Assembly (NCBI RefSeq): GCF_035046505.1
Contig: NC_089822.1
Location: 111,989,307-112,053,306, forward strand
DNA length: 64,000 bases
Reading direction: 5' to 3'
From: Tiliqua scincoides
Taxonomy: Eukaryota > Chordata > Lepidosauria > Squamata > Scincidae
Shown piece by piece: positions 14,701 to 29,700 of the stretch. Made by a program: the position numbers and the translations under genes. Every line of letters starts with the position of its first letter. Within the stretch, counting starts at the first letter, position 1. Below the pieces are notes generated by a model. That model was not told the origin of the DNA, searched no databases, and saw only the letters and a program-made list of their open reading frames with translations.

Positions 14701-17700
14701 GTAGCATAGCTAAGAGGGGCAGGGGGTCACTTCAGGAGGTGTCAGGGATACCTTTCAGAGGCCTGCCAAGGCCTGACAGAGACCTTTAAAAAGGCACTCC
14801 TGGTTTCAGCAGTAAAATTAATTTTTTTTGCTCTGGTATCAGATAGCATAGCTACGCCACTGCTCCCAGGAGACAGTCTAGGTCAGAATGCCATCTCATT
14901 TCCTCAGAGGTCTCAAAACCCACAGCCACACAAGTTTCCAACTACACAATCGTTCCAAACCCATGTGGAAGGTTCCAAACTCAAAAGATTACATAACCAA
15001 GGTACTTGGCTTATTCTAAGGAGGTGGGGGAAAAAAAAAAACACAAATTAGGAACCCACTTGAGTTTTGCATCCAAATGTGCACTACATCTATGGGAAGT
15101 CATTTCCATGTGGGTTTTTGCACATTTGGTCTGGACTCAGCTACTCCCCCGCCTGTGCCATCATATACTTTTTACATAATTAACTACATAGAACTATATC
15201 TAATTCAACACATACTTGCTTGCCCCATCAACAAGCCAGATAAGACTCAAAGGAAGACCCTGCTGTGTATGGCAGCAGGGTAATAACTGCTGCTAGATTC
15301 CTATGTGCCATACAGATCTTCACTACAGTGAAAAAATCCTCAGGCATGTGTTCCTGTCTTTATTATCACTAAGTATGCAAAGTCAAAGGAGACATGCTTT
15401 GGCAAATACTTTCCACAAATTTCTTATCCATTCTGAATCCCAAAGATCGAACACTACTGTAGTTATGCTGCATTGGAAAATGTACCATCACAGTAACTCA
15501 ATCTAAAGCAGTAGTCCAACAGACAAACTTCACAACAACCACCACCACCTCCTAAACTTCTGATTGGTCATTCTAGAGGGCAAAACATCAAACATAGCAA
15601 GTAATTGATGCTAACTTGCAATTTGCAGAATCATGGGCTCCATGATAAAGCAAATAGGGAATGAGGAAAGAACCATTACTAGAATAACTACCACTAGACC
15701 TGGCCTAGGGAGAACTGTGTTCCTTAACAGCACAGTTCCAGCGTACTGCTACATGTAAACAGCAGATGGCAGCAACGTTTGGATCCCTGGTGTTTCTAGA
15801 ACACAGCCATAAAGGTTCATCAAGCAGCTACCTTACAACCTCAGACCTACTACCAGCCCTGACTGAGGATGGGTCAAATGCACAGTAGAAATCTACAGGA
15901 TCAGAAGTGACACAGAAGGTAAATGCATTGTAGCTGCACAGTGGGACAGCACAGGATCCTTCTCAGGGCTCAACAGGAAAGATGCACTTTACCCCTCATA
16001 AGTGCAAAAGTAAAAAACAAAGATGTGCCACACTTTGCATACAGATGGAAAGGGCATCACTTTACCAATAGCAGAGACACAGAGGATAATCTTTGCTACA
16101 AAGTCTCTTGCTTCATGCCTGTGAAGCCAGATGTCAGAGGTCCAAATCTTGCTACTGTTTCTTCCCTACACACTGAACTTAACTTGAAATGGGACACTCA
16201 CCATCCTCTGCCTCCGAGAGGTCACTGGGTTCCAAGACATAGCGCAGTTTGGTATAGTTCACATAGCCTGGCTCAGCCGGTGGGCTTTCCAGCTCAGAGC
16301 TGGTAACAAAAGATTCTTTGGGAGATCCTCCCATGTCAGAAATGCTGTCCGCCCCAGAAAATGTGGAGCTGCGAGTACCACTACAATGCAAGCACGAACT
16401 TGAACTCTTCCCTAGTTCCCAAGGGGCTAAAGTGCCCTGGCCAAGGGTTTCATCAGAGTCAAGAAGGCACTCCAGCCCACTGCCTACTGCCTCCTCTGTT
16501 GGGGCTGTGCCTTTGGCTTCTTTGGCCCTCCGGAAGATGTCCGCAACAAACTCCTTTGCCATAGCTACTGCAGGTGAGACACAATTTTCTATGTCCTGTA
16601 GAGGCACAGGGATGGGCTGCTGCAATGTGGCTGTGCTCCGGCAAGAGCAGCTGTCATTTTCCAGCCTTTCCTCTGAGCTTCTGGGGCACTGTGAGACAAC
16701 AGTTGTCTGGCAGACTTCACCAGCAGGGGACCAGGGCTGACGACTCCTATCATAAAGGATTTGGCAAAAGTTGCTATCATCTGAAAGAAAATGGCAAAGG
16801 GATAAAGTTAACAATTGCAGGGCATTCCGCATCTTATACAGCAATATTTGCCAACATTTTCACTCATGGCTAAAAGTAATTTAGCCCATTGTGTGTGCCC
16901 GTTGGGCAAAAAGGCAGGGTACAAATTAATAAAATAATAAAAAATAATAATTTAGTTTGCAAGATGCTTGGATCCCAATGCTGGGACAGAGTCCTAAATT
17001 CTGCAGGAGAATTAGATGTAGTGATAAAATTCAAGCAAAGCGCTGACTATCATAAATTACTTTCTTGCTGGGGGTAGAGTTAAAACTCAGTCAAGTAGCA
17101 AGGAACCTTGGAGGGCTGGGGGGGGGAACTGCTAAATAGATGTGTTTTCCAAGGACCTCAACAATGAGGTACTCTTTGTTGCCAAGGAGGAACAAAGGCT
17201 GAGTTTGAATGGGGCAGTCTCTTGAAACAGCGGTTTCAGAGGTATTTCCCTGATTGCTCTGTGCTGAATCACATCTGCTCAAAGGTCAAAATCTGCTGCT
17301 CTGGTGGCTGCAGCATGACAGCCAAGTCATTTCCGGGCTGAATTCAAGGTGCTGATTTTGACCTTTAAAGCCCTAAATGACTTGGGATCAGCGTATTTGA
17401 GAAATCACCTTCTCCCATATAGTCTGATCTGTTCTGAGCTTGCGTCCTGAGTACACTTCTGTACTGCAGCGAGTCATGGACTCTTTGCTCACAACAGGAG
17501 AGGAAACTGAGCGCTTTCCACATGCGCTGCCTCCGACGCATCCTCGGCATCACCTGGCAGGACAAAGTTCCAAACAACACAGTCCTGGAACGTGCTGGAA
17601 TCCCTAGCATGCATTCACTGCTGAAACAGAGACGCCTGCGTTGGCTTGGTCATGTCGTGAGAATGGATGATGGCCGGATCCCAAAGGATCTCCTCTATGG

Positions 17701-20700
17701 AGAACTCGTGCAAGGAAAGCGCCCTACAGGTAGACCACAGCTGCGATACAAGGACATCTGCAAGAGGGATCTGAAGGCCTTAGGGATGGACCTCAACAAG
17801 TGGGAAACCCTGGCCTCTGAGCGGCCCGCTTGGAGGCAGGCTGTGCAGCATGGCCTTTCCCAGTTTGAAGAGACACTTTGCCAACAGTCTGAGGCTAAGA
17901 GGCAAAGAAGGAAGGCCCATAGCCAGGGAGACAGACCAGGGACAGACTGCACTTGCTCCCGGTGTGGAAGGGATTGTCACTCCCGGATTGGCCTTTTCAG
18001 CCACACTAGACGCTGTGCCAGAACCACCTTTCAGAGCGCGATACCATAGTCTTTCGAGACTGAAGGTTGCCAATACAGCATCTGAGGTCATCGGGGGACC
18101 CTGTTGATTGTGCCACCATTAAGAGAGTTGAAGGGGATGTCTGCCAGAAACAGGGCCTTCTCTGTGTTGGCACCTACCTTATGGAACTCTCTCCCCTTTG
18201 AATTGAGGACAGCCTCCTCACTATTATCTTTCCGATGAGGCCTGAAGACTTTTATTTAGGAAAACCTTTGAGACCTTATTTATTTAATGTTTTTACTGTA
18301 CATTTTATTGCTGACTGCTGTGTATTTTATATTGTTTGTTTTTAATTGCTTTATAATGCTTTATAATGTTTTTATAATCTGTATTTTATATTGTATTTTA
18401 ATCTACTGATTGTGAGTCGCCTTGGGTGCCCTTTGGGGAGAAAGGCAGAGTATAAATCAAATACAATAAATAGATAGAGCAAATACTCTGATTTTCCTCT
18501 CAATTTACAGATTCTGTTCCTGGCTTCATGAACAGCAACTAGAATGTACCAAGTTAGATGAACCAATGGTGCAAGACACTATGATCTTGAATTGTGACCC
18601 TAATCTATATTTTATGTTAGCATGACAAAGAAACCCAACCCAGGAAGAGTCAATACTGACTGGCACTTTATTTCTTATAGCTAAGTTCACCAGAGCTACT
18701 TTGCAGGTAAATGTGTATAAGATTTCAGCCTAAGGCACCAGCAATTGAGGTTATATTATCCAGCAGTTGCAAAGCTAGCCTTCCATAAACTTTCAGAGAG
18801 GGTTAGGGTAATTCATGCAGTACCACATTCTCTCACACACCAGACTCTTACCTGACATATGCACAGAAACAGCACAGGCCACTAGAGAGTAGCTGGTGTT
18901 GAGCAGCACCACTTGGTCCTTCTTGAGCTGGAATGCTGGCTGGAATGTGGGGAAAGGGTACACCACTTGATACTTAGTGTGCAGCATGAAGCCATGCTGC
19001 AAGCATTTGGCGTTTGGGTCACCTGGGGAATTGAATGTAAAGGAGCATCAGCACAGATGCAGGCCAGGTTTGGAGTATAGTGTAGTCAGGAGGAAGCTCC
19101 TCTTCATAGAAGACTTTATAGCCGATTGTGAAATTGTTAGGAGGAAAACAAGTGAACTCCACTGCCATCCAAGAGAAACAAACACTTTGGAATGAAGACA
19201 GAAATGTTACATGTCCTGAGCCTCAAACAGGGCAGGCTCTAAAATTAAACAAGTTCATTGTAGTGGTCACTGTATTTTAATGAACAGAAATTCAAAAAAT
19301 ATAAAAATGAATGAAAAAATAATTAAGCAGACATGTTCTTATGACACATCAACTCTGGCATTTCCTTTAGTCAAACTCAGTTTCTATACAATTTCTTACC
19401 AGACTGCTAAATTAACAACAGTCCTACCAAGGTTTTCTATAAGTTCTGAGCATTTGCAAGAAAAGCTCTCTTCCCAGTTATGTTTTGCTCACCTGGATGT
19501 GCAATGGCCATGTCCCTGCAACTGGGACAATGCACAAGGGGAGGCATGGCAACCGTACTAATGTAGATATCCCGATGGTTTTCATCACTCATCATTACAT
19601 TCATGAGGAGACCATTGGCAGAACGGGTGCTATTAGAAAAGAGTAAGTAGTAATTATGAGAGAAAGCCACACACTTTTGTCCACCCATTCACCTTCCTAT
19701 TCTACCATCCAAAATGGAAAAGAACATACGCTCTGTTAACCTGGTAAGTACCTCTTTGATGAAGGTGAGATCATAATGCAATTCACCAAGTTCAAGGTAT
19801 TTCCTTCCTAGTAACTGTGCTAAGAACTGCAGGCTTAAACACTGGTACCAGAAGGCAAATTTTGGACAGCTTCAGAACTAGAACACCTCCCTCAGTTTAC
19901 CGCTGACATTTACTAAATACAATTTAATTAGAGCCCAAAACCGATTACTGCTCAGTCCTGGCCCAATTCAGGGAACAAGAACTGCTATTAGACACATGGA
20001 CCATATGCAAAATGGTCCAAAGTTTTGTTAACTTTGTGACAATATTGTAAGTAGCTAAACAAAGCAAATGCAAAGATCAGTCACACTAAAGAGTAAAAGC
20101 TATACTTAACTAAGCCCCAAATTGAAATCCCACCATTTTCTTTTCCATAATAAGTTTATTTTACCAAGAGCACAGAACTAGCTAAGTGCCACCTCTCTTC
20201 CTTATCTTGACAAGCTGAGGTGCCCCAGGCTCCTTCAAAATCTCTGAAAGTCAAGCCATTCAAAAGTAATGTCAGTTCCAGAACTTATCAAGCCATCACA
20301 TAACAAATTTCTTCCCCAGATCTTGAGCAGAACGCTGTATAGCAGAATACAAAAGGGATCGTCCAGAATACCTCAAGCAAGTGTACAGGTTGAGACTAAT
20401 TTTTCGCATGGGTTCCGTTCCAAGCACTCATAAAGCATGGATAAAAAAACGCACTATAGCAAATCTATTTAAAAAACAAAGTTTCTTTGCTCCAGTGATT
20501 GAAAAACAGCCTTGCTGACCTTTTGACTCTAAGATAAGAGTCATTAAGAAGACAATCCATCAGCACTTCACTCAGCCCCTCCCTTCACCAATGCAAAATG
20601 ATCACCTTTCTTTCACATGCTGGGGAAGGGAGGGGTCTGCAGGAGAGAGAAGGATTGATGGATTGTTAGCCTGCAGCCCTCTCTCTCTCTCAGGAGGCTG

Positions 20701-23700
20701 TTAAAGGACTGTTCAGTTTTTAAAACTGATTTTAAAGGGATGCATTTTCCCCCTTCTCCAGGGATCAGCACTTTCTCATTTGCAAGGGCCATTCGTGTTG
20801 AGTCAAATCCGTGTATAAAAAATCCATGTATAAATAGGCTGGACCTGTAGTGAGTTCCTTGTTCTTGTGGAAACACAGAAAGTTCAGGTAGAAGATATCA
20901 CACTTAGAATCTTAAAATCAAATTTCATACAGAGAAATAAACGTACTTAAAACCAAAAACGATGACCTTCGAGGAATCGCTAGGCCACTCACACACAGTT
21001 AGGTAGAGGTCACTGTAGATCTCTTCATCTTGGAATAATCGAACCTGACGTACCTGAAGGGACAAAACACATATTGGAACGTGGCTAGGCCTCAGGAGAG
21101 ACACACCTACTATAGGAGATGCAAACAAAATTATAAGTGTACAGAAAGTGTACAATTGGTTGGATTTGTAAGTATTCAAATGCTCTTTGAGGCGTGCATG
21201 TCCTTTGGGAAAATATTTGCTCCCATATGCCAACTGGAATTATTTCACACAGGCACTAATATCTAGTGTAACCTGGAAATTGTGCTGATTTGTGGAATTA
21301 CGTGCATCACAGGAATCAGAGTTTATTGAGTAGAACTAAGTTTAATCTGCTTGATATAGAGCAGGCTACACATTTGCAAAGCCTTAGCAAAGCTAGCTGT
21401 TCAAATTTACTTGGGGTACAAGTCGTTGGTCACTTCAATGGTTCCTGGACAGATTGTCATTCTTAAAAGTGGGTCCCAGTGCTAAAAGTATGAGAACTGC
21501 AGCAATACGGTGTTAGTAAGTTGACACGGAGCGTGTGTGTGAGACTCTACAAGTTTACAAAATCACTAAAATCAGAATTTGGAGGAATAAGACCATCATG
21601 TTATATATCAATCAATGCGTAATTTCATGCAGAATGCAATGAAACAAACCACACTGAAATATCTGTGTTCTAACAGAAGGTACAGCCAAAAACCCAGTGG
21701 CGGTAGGGCGATGGTACCTCACCACGCCCACCACCTGGGGCACTGCCCCGCCCACTGCATGGGGTGATGCACAGGCCTCCCAGACCGGGTGGTGCAAATC
21801 CTAGTGACACCACTGAAAAAGGCTCAGGCTTATCGCACCAGGCAGACAACAGAATATTTGCAATGGCTAGTGAAATGTCTTACTTCTGGTTAAAAAATAT
21901 TGCATTAGAAATCTAACAGAACAATCCAATCCATTTCTACTCAGAAATATTAGGGATATGGAAATCCAGCATGGTTTGATTTTAGTCAAGTTATGAGTCT
22001 TCCACTCCCTAGCGACTCGACTCAAAAACAAATCCTAACAGGGGCACTTTCCGAGTCACCCTTTTGCAATTTGAAAAGACTTGAGACAAGTTGTCCCCTT
22101 TTAAAAGCCTGCCCTGGGAAAAAAAATGGGGCTGCTACCAGGCTCTGTATGTTTTGGAGTTCTCTTTAAACACTTCCCTGCTGTTCCCATCCCACCTGTA
22201 AACAAGGCGGGTGGGGTGGGACAGACTGCAGGAGAGCAGGGACAGAAGTAGCAAGAGGGAGGAGAGTCACAGGCAGCAGCTGCAAGGCTTACCAGGACAG
22301 CTGGATCCTTTGCAGCTCTACTCAAAAGGCTCCATCTTCCCAAGTAACAGAACCATGTACTTGGCAAACATGATCACTATGAACTGCCTCTCCCCCCCCC
22401 GCCTATGCTAATTTACATTTTGCCAAATGCACACAAAAATGGTTTAATATAACCACTAAGTATTAACTGCATTGAAAGTAAATCCTGACAGCTGTCTAGC
22501 AACACATCATAACAGCATCTAAAAACTGATCAGAAAAGCAACCTCTGGAAAAGCAGCTTAAAAGTGCTTCCTTCCTCAGTCTGATTTCTTGTAAGGATAT
22601 AAAACTCAATTTTTATGAGGCTCAGAACTCTAATCGTTATAGATGGCGTAGGTAAAAATGAAATCACACATGTTCCAAAATACTAAAGGATTATGTGATC
22701 AGATCTGTATCTAAGACATGGTACTCACTACCAAAACATACCACCCCCTAGTCAAGATGGCAGGACATTCGGCCAGTTCTCAAACTTTTAAGCACTGGGA
22801 CCCACTTTTTAAAATGACACTCTGTTGGGACCCATCTAGCTTTATGAGACTTCAAATAAAAATGTGATCTAGAAAGAAATATTTTTATTTACTTTTAAGT
22901 AATATTTTATTTGCAAAAAAAATGTGATTCATTTCTTGTAATGAACAGCCTCAAGGCTTGGGAGGCTTAGTTATGTGACCTTCACCTGCCCCCACTACCT
23001 GTCATTGAAAAAACTGGAAAAAACATACCAAAAAAATGCTCAAACATTTTCCTATATTTACACAAGTTTGCAAACTGCAGGAGCTCAGCTCTTTGCAGGG
23101 CTGTTAGCAGTTATCTGATTTTTGAATTGCCTCAGGGCAATTATTAGCAATTGGATATTTCCATCACCCATGTTTTCATTCAAGGTTCTGAGGGACCCAT
23201 AAGAAATCAGGTCCTACCTACAGTCTGAGAATGCTGCATTAGGCTCTATCTTTTTAACATGCAAAGTCTTGTTATTAATCGTATGCTGACAAACAGTAAC
23301 TATCAGACTCCTGAGAGCCAAGAGGCCATCAATCCACCAGCAAGATGTAGTACTACATACTACAAGGGCAAGGCTGAAACCAGGGGTGTCAAACATAAGG
23401 CCAACAGGCTGAATGTGGCACCTGGAAACAATTTATCCTGCCCCCAAAATAAATGGGCTCTCCCAGGTTGATACTGGATGCTCTCATATCTTGAAAATAT
23501 GAATAAGATTTGAACTTCTTTTGCAGCTAACAAGTTTCTATGCAAGAACGCAGTGCTTATTTCTGACTACCATCTGCTTATTGATGTCATTTTCGGCCCT
23601 CAGCATGCACCATGAATGCCAACTTCAGCCCTCTGTATGAAATGAGTTTGACATCCCTAGCTTAAACAGAAACATTCTATGCTGGCTTCTAGCTAGCATT

Positions 23701-26700
23701 ACTGCACCCTTAATTTTAAATTGTTTCCCAGACAACAAATAATGTCTTGAAATAATTTGTTCAATAATTTGTCTGGTGAAATAATAATTTGTTGATATCA
23801 TTATCAACAAATAATGATAGCTACTTGCTGGGATCCCACCTGACAGTGTCACATGAAAAACCATGCTTGCTGCTGTCTGATGCAAAAGCAAAATTTTCAC
23901 TCCCTTAAGTACCTTCCACAGAGTTCCACTACTGAGAATTCAAGGCTTTATTAATCCCATGGGCCAAACTGCCATCACTCTCATGATCACAGAAAGAGGG
24001 TAGATCTTTAAATCCCACCCCACCCCTGCTTCATACAGTACAGTCCATACCATTTTTAGCTTGCTGTGAACATTGAACTCCCACCAATAGAGATGGTAGA
24101 TGTAGAAAGAGAAGTCATCATCACCGCTGCTGCTAGTGTAGGACAGGACATATCTTCCACATTTTGAAAAGCCAAGGAAAATGTGCCTGCAGTATTAAGA
24201 TAAACAAAGAAGCCAAGCTCAGCCTGCAGGGTTCTTATACACACCATCTACATTTACAAGGAATCTGTTCATCCCTACAACAGAATCAGCATTATGATAG
24301 CTCACATAAAGACAGACAAACTTACCCTGCACACAAGAAGTGTTCATCAACAATGCTCTTCAGGGAGACACAAACCCTAGGTGGTAGCTTCCGGAAGAGG
24401 CGAGGTGAGAGCTGTCCACTGATCTGCAATGATGTCAAAGTTAATAAAGGAGGCATCTCCAACACAAGATATTACCAAAAAAAAAATAGGATGGACCTGG
24501 TCAGGGACAGGGAATTTAACAGCGCTAAAATAAAACAGTAGCATAAGCATATATACGATTCTTTTAGCTACTCAACTGAAGGCCTTCATGGGCAGATGAG
24601 CCAAACTGTTCTGTTTTGATGCAAATATTATTGCCTTACCCAAGTGCTAGGATGGCACAAAGGAATAGAAACGGACTTTCAAAAGACCTTTTTATTTAAA
24701 GAAGCCTTTTAATGCAGACACAAGGAGGCGTGGCTTTTTATTATTTATTTATTTTAATTTTGGGTTCCAATGTTTTATTGTTTTTAAATGTTTTATTTTT
24801 ATACATTTTATGTTTTTATATGATTTCTTTTGTAAGCCGTCTTGAGTGCCCTCTACTGGGACAGAAAGGTGGGATATAAATTCTATAAATAAACAGCCAA
24901 CTTCTAGTTCCTGTGCCTTTCACTCCTAAGTACAGAGGAAAAAAATAAGGAGATGTTCCTGATGGCAGGTGCCACAACCCAGGGAGTATCCCTTGCTAAT
25001 TTTGCTCCTCAGGCAGCTATGGCCTCTATTAAATTTGTCATACTCCTCCCTACCACTCCTCAAAACTCTTGCCAGATCTCTTCCACCACATTACCCAGTT
25101 GTTCATTGTACTGTATAAGTTTCCACTCTGCCCTGAAAATTCAAGGTATATTAAAAGTACTTTTTCAGACCCCAGTTATCTGTAGATTAGTGGTAGATCA
25201 GCAACTGAAACACTTCAAAGAAGGAAAGAGACAGATCTCTTTAAATCTCAGTTGCCATAGACTCAAGAGGACAATTTAGGGAAACAATGTTTTTATCCTG
25301 AGCCTCAACTGCTCATCAGTGAAATGAAAACACTAATAGTGACAGAAAGTACTCTCTCATATAAAAATAGGAGCTCAAAGCTACCCTATGATGTTGGTCA
25401 GACCATACAAAAGGTGTACAGTTTCACACAAAATAGAATTAAGTACAACAAGATGTGGTGATGGTCATTAGCCAAGATGTCTTTTAAAAAGAATTTGACA
25501 CATTAATGGAGAACAGGCTTATCATGTCTAGTTGCCATGAAACGCGACATCTTGTACATCATGTGCAATTGCTTCCTTGCATGCTCTTACTGGGAGAATG
25601 ATGCAGTAGATATTCAATAAATTAATTCAATACATCTCTGAAGAGCAGGTTGTGAAGATGATCAACAAGGAAGGTCTGTCATCTATAAGCTTCAAGTGCT
25701 GGTTTCTAAAGGTTATCTTTCAGCAGAATGATGGACCACTTGATACTTTGACAAGGCAAGGGAATTCTTTATTTCAGTGGTTCTCACACTTTTAGCACCA
25801 GGACCCACCTTTTAGAATGAGAATCTGTCAGGGCCCACCGGAAGTGATGTCATGACTGGAAGTGACATCATCAAGCAGGAAAAATTTTAACACTCCTAGG
25901 CTGTAATTCTACCCAGTGACGCTGCTAGGAAGGTGCAGGCCACACTGGGTGACATGCACTGGGGGTGATGTGCTAAAATCGTGGTGGTTAGGAGTAATAC
26001 CATCATGCTATATACCGCTGGATGCAGAATTTCGAGCTGAATGCAATGCAAAAAACAGGAGTGAAATATCTCCTTTCTATCAGACGTTATTGGCAAAAAA
26101 GCAAAAATGCATGGAGCCCAACGGAAAGTGAAACCAAGCCATGTTCACGCGTGTTTACTCGTGAGTAGGTGAATGTGCCTTCATCTGTCTGAAAGGGCAG
26201 GCTGAGAGGAATTCAACAACACCAGAATCGTCCTGATCCAATGAACGCAGCCCCCAAAAAACGCCTAAGAAGGAGGTCTCTCCCTCCAAGCTGGCGAATA
26301 TATTGAGCCCTATGGAAAGCACAACTAAGCCACATGATCACATTTACTCATGAGTAAGCAAACATGCCTTGGCTCCTGGGCAGGTCAGGCAAAGGGAAAT
26401 GTGAGGCCACCAGAATGGTCCTGATTTGATGCAATTGGAGCTCAACAAAAGCTCCAGAAGGCAGCCCCCCCATAAAAAGAATGAAACAGTGGCTTGACAG
26501 GGTAAGGTGATTTTTTTTTCTGTTTTAGGCTGCAGTCCTATCCACACTTTCCTGGGAGTAAGCCCCACTGACTATAATGGGACTTATTTCTGAATAAGGC
26601 ATAGGATTGGGCTCTCAGACTTGAAAAGTCAGGTGGGTTCTGATAGTGATATGCTTGAAATATAAGAACTTAAATTGAACTGGGTAGGGGTGAAAATCTT

Positions 26701-29700
26701 ACTGATGTTTTTTGGGGGGAGTGTTATTGAAGGCAGGCTACAGAGAAAATTCACTTGGTGAAACAGGGCTGGCTTTCCCTTATTTATTTATTTTACTTTA
26801 ATTTATTTATAATTATTTATTTTAATTTGCTTTGTGATGGGTCCTGGACAGATTATAGTTTTAAAAAAAGTGCTATAAGTCTGAGGACTGCTCCAATAGG
26901 GTGTTAGTAAGTTGACACTCTGGGGGAGGTGACACCACTAGTGACCAAAATCACAGTTTGCAAAAATACCATCATGTTATATATCAAAGTATAATTTCAT
27001 GCCGAATGCGATGAAACAAACTGCATTGACATATCTTTATTCTATCAAAAGGTACAGCCAAAAACCAGTGGGGGCGGGACAATGGTAGATCACCACATCC
27101 ACCACCTGGAGTGTTGCCCCTCCCACTGCAGGGGGTGATGCACTGGCCTTTCACATGGGGTGATGCAAACCCTAGTGATGCCACTGATTCTACCCACACT
27201 TACCCAGGAGTAAGTCCCATTGACTACCATTGTTAATAACATAAACATAGTAGCCTGTTCAAAGTACAGATGTGTAACATTTCCCCAAATGCAGTTGTTG
27301 TTGTTGTTAATAATAATAATAATATTAACATCATCATCATCAACAACAACAACTATTTATATACAGCTTTTTAACAAAAAGTTCCCAAAGCAGTTTACAG
27401 AAAAAAAATCAAATAACTATTGACAAATAACAATGACTATTAAGGTTGTTTTTACTATCACAAGTTCTGGTCCACCATTTACTGTGGAACATGTTATTTC
27501 TGAATTATGTGGAAAGCAAAAGAGAATAATTTTAACTAGTTTGTGTTTCGTTTTCGTTCAGATTGCAGACACAAGATACCACTGGAAATTGGGTACAATG
27601 CCATCTGCAGGACGGGGGGAAGTGTATTTTCCAAAAGGAAGATGACTCTCATCCCAATCCTATGAATGTTTACTCAGAAGTAAGTCCCATTAGAGTCAAT
27701 GGGACTTACTCCCAGGAAAGCGTGAGTAGATTGGGCTGTCAGAGGCTACCTGCGTTACAGCCCAATGCTGAGTTGCCCAGTGCAAGGGGCTGCAGCAGCG
27801 CCGAAAATGGCTGCTGCAGCATCCAGCTCACTCCAGGCAGTCACTGCCACCTCCTCGGGAGAAGAGGACTTTTGTCCCCTTCCCCCAAGTAAACTGAGTA
27901 GCCCTGCAATGGGGCTGCCCAATTCTATGATGACCCAAAGGTCGGTGTCAAATGAAGAACCTCTGTGTCGGATGGCCAGCCTGAAACAGAGATTCTGGAT
28001 CCACTGGATCCAGCAAAGCAAAGCTCCACCAGTCCTGCCTCCCGCCCGACCTGCTCCCTTCCCCTGGCACACCTCCTCCCCACCTTCTCCTCACCCACCC
28101 TCCACCAGCCCCAGAACACCTTGATCCACAGGCTCTAGGGCCTGCAAACATGCCTTATGGCATGTTTGTGACAATGTATGCTTGGTGGTGAGCCAGAGCA
28201 CACTCCTTAGGATTGGGCCCTTAGACTTTGTTCTGTTTGACCTGTGGAGGTGTGTCCCTACCTGGCTTCCTTCTTTTCCCTGTCTCTTCTCCTGATCTTC
28301 CAATGTGCAAGACTCTCCATGAGCTCTGCCAGCAATGTTCCCTCTGTTTTGTTGTTGCCACTTGAGTAGAGTGCTACAATGGCTACATGGACCTCACTAT
28401 TAGTATCCAGATCACTTAGCAATGACATCATTGCTGAGCTCTGCAGCCATGGAGTTGAGAGTTGTGCAGGGTTTTGAAATTTGAACTCTGTGGCCATGTG
28501 GCTGCGCAGCTTACAGGGAAGGGTGCTGGCCAGCCATATGGAGTCCTTCATACCCTGAGGTCTCATATACCCATGCAAAGGGAATAGTTCTAAGATTCCC
28601 TGTTCAAAGTCTAGCACCTGTACTAAACAGAGATGTACATGTCTGTGAAGTGTAAGTAAAGTTTTTCTTTGAAACCTTCTTCAAAGAAAGTCTCTGCTTC
28701 TGTTTTACTGTTAGTAGCAAATTAGCAGGGGTGATGGGAAGCAATCAGAGAAAGGATTTTCTGCTACATGACTCAGCTTGATTTATACTCCTTTTCCCAA
28801 CACATACATTACTCAATATCTTGTTGTTCAAATGATCAACATTCACATGAATACAGTCACCCTGTGTTTTAGGTATTGTTAATATAAAAACCTTCATAGT
28901 AAGTTATACTTCTTGTTATAGCCACCAAACTATTCACATTAGTATACAAATTCACCCTTAACACATATATCCTGAAATGCTAACAGGTACTACAGCATCA
29001 TAATCAAACTAATTCTTAATATTTAACATTTTATATCAATATTAACTTTCACCAATTATCATTCTTTTTTACCAACATAGCATGATCTAGAATCAAAAAT
29101 ATCAAATGAGTTCAGTGGATAATACCATACCCTGTCCTCTGTCGTAAACTTTGCCCAGTATAACTTGACCCCATAATAGTCCCATACAACCCCTCAGCAA
29201 CCTCAACCTATTAACCTTGGGTTTCCTATTTACACTCTTCCTTTTAACCCAAGTATGATATCATCACACACCCTACCACAGCTCCCTCCTCAGCCAGGAT
29301 TTCTCAAACACACTTCTTCCTTTAAAACTTTAAAAAGGAAAGTGTTATCCACCAATTTTTCCATCAGATTTTCTTAATAGCAATAAGCACATACCTGGCC
29401 ACAGGTCTCTCTCACCACCTGCTTTCCAGTCGCCCTGGTTATTAACCCATTTTTGCCCAACCCACAGGTGTGCACGTTTGGTCCCTGTTGTGTGTATGCA
29501 ATGTTGGGCAGAAATGGTAATTCCCATCACAATATCAACACAGTAGGGATACTTGCCATCCAGGGAGCTTGCTCTTACCTTTAAACACACACAGGCATCA
29601 CCACTACCAGAGAGATAGCCATGCAAGATTGTCACAGCCAGAGTGGCCAGATACAATGGAGGACAGAATGCCTGTACCTTTAACTACTGTACAGAAGAGG

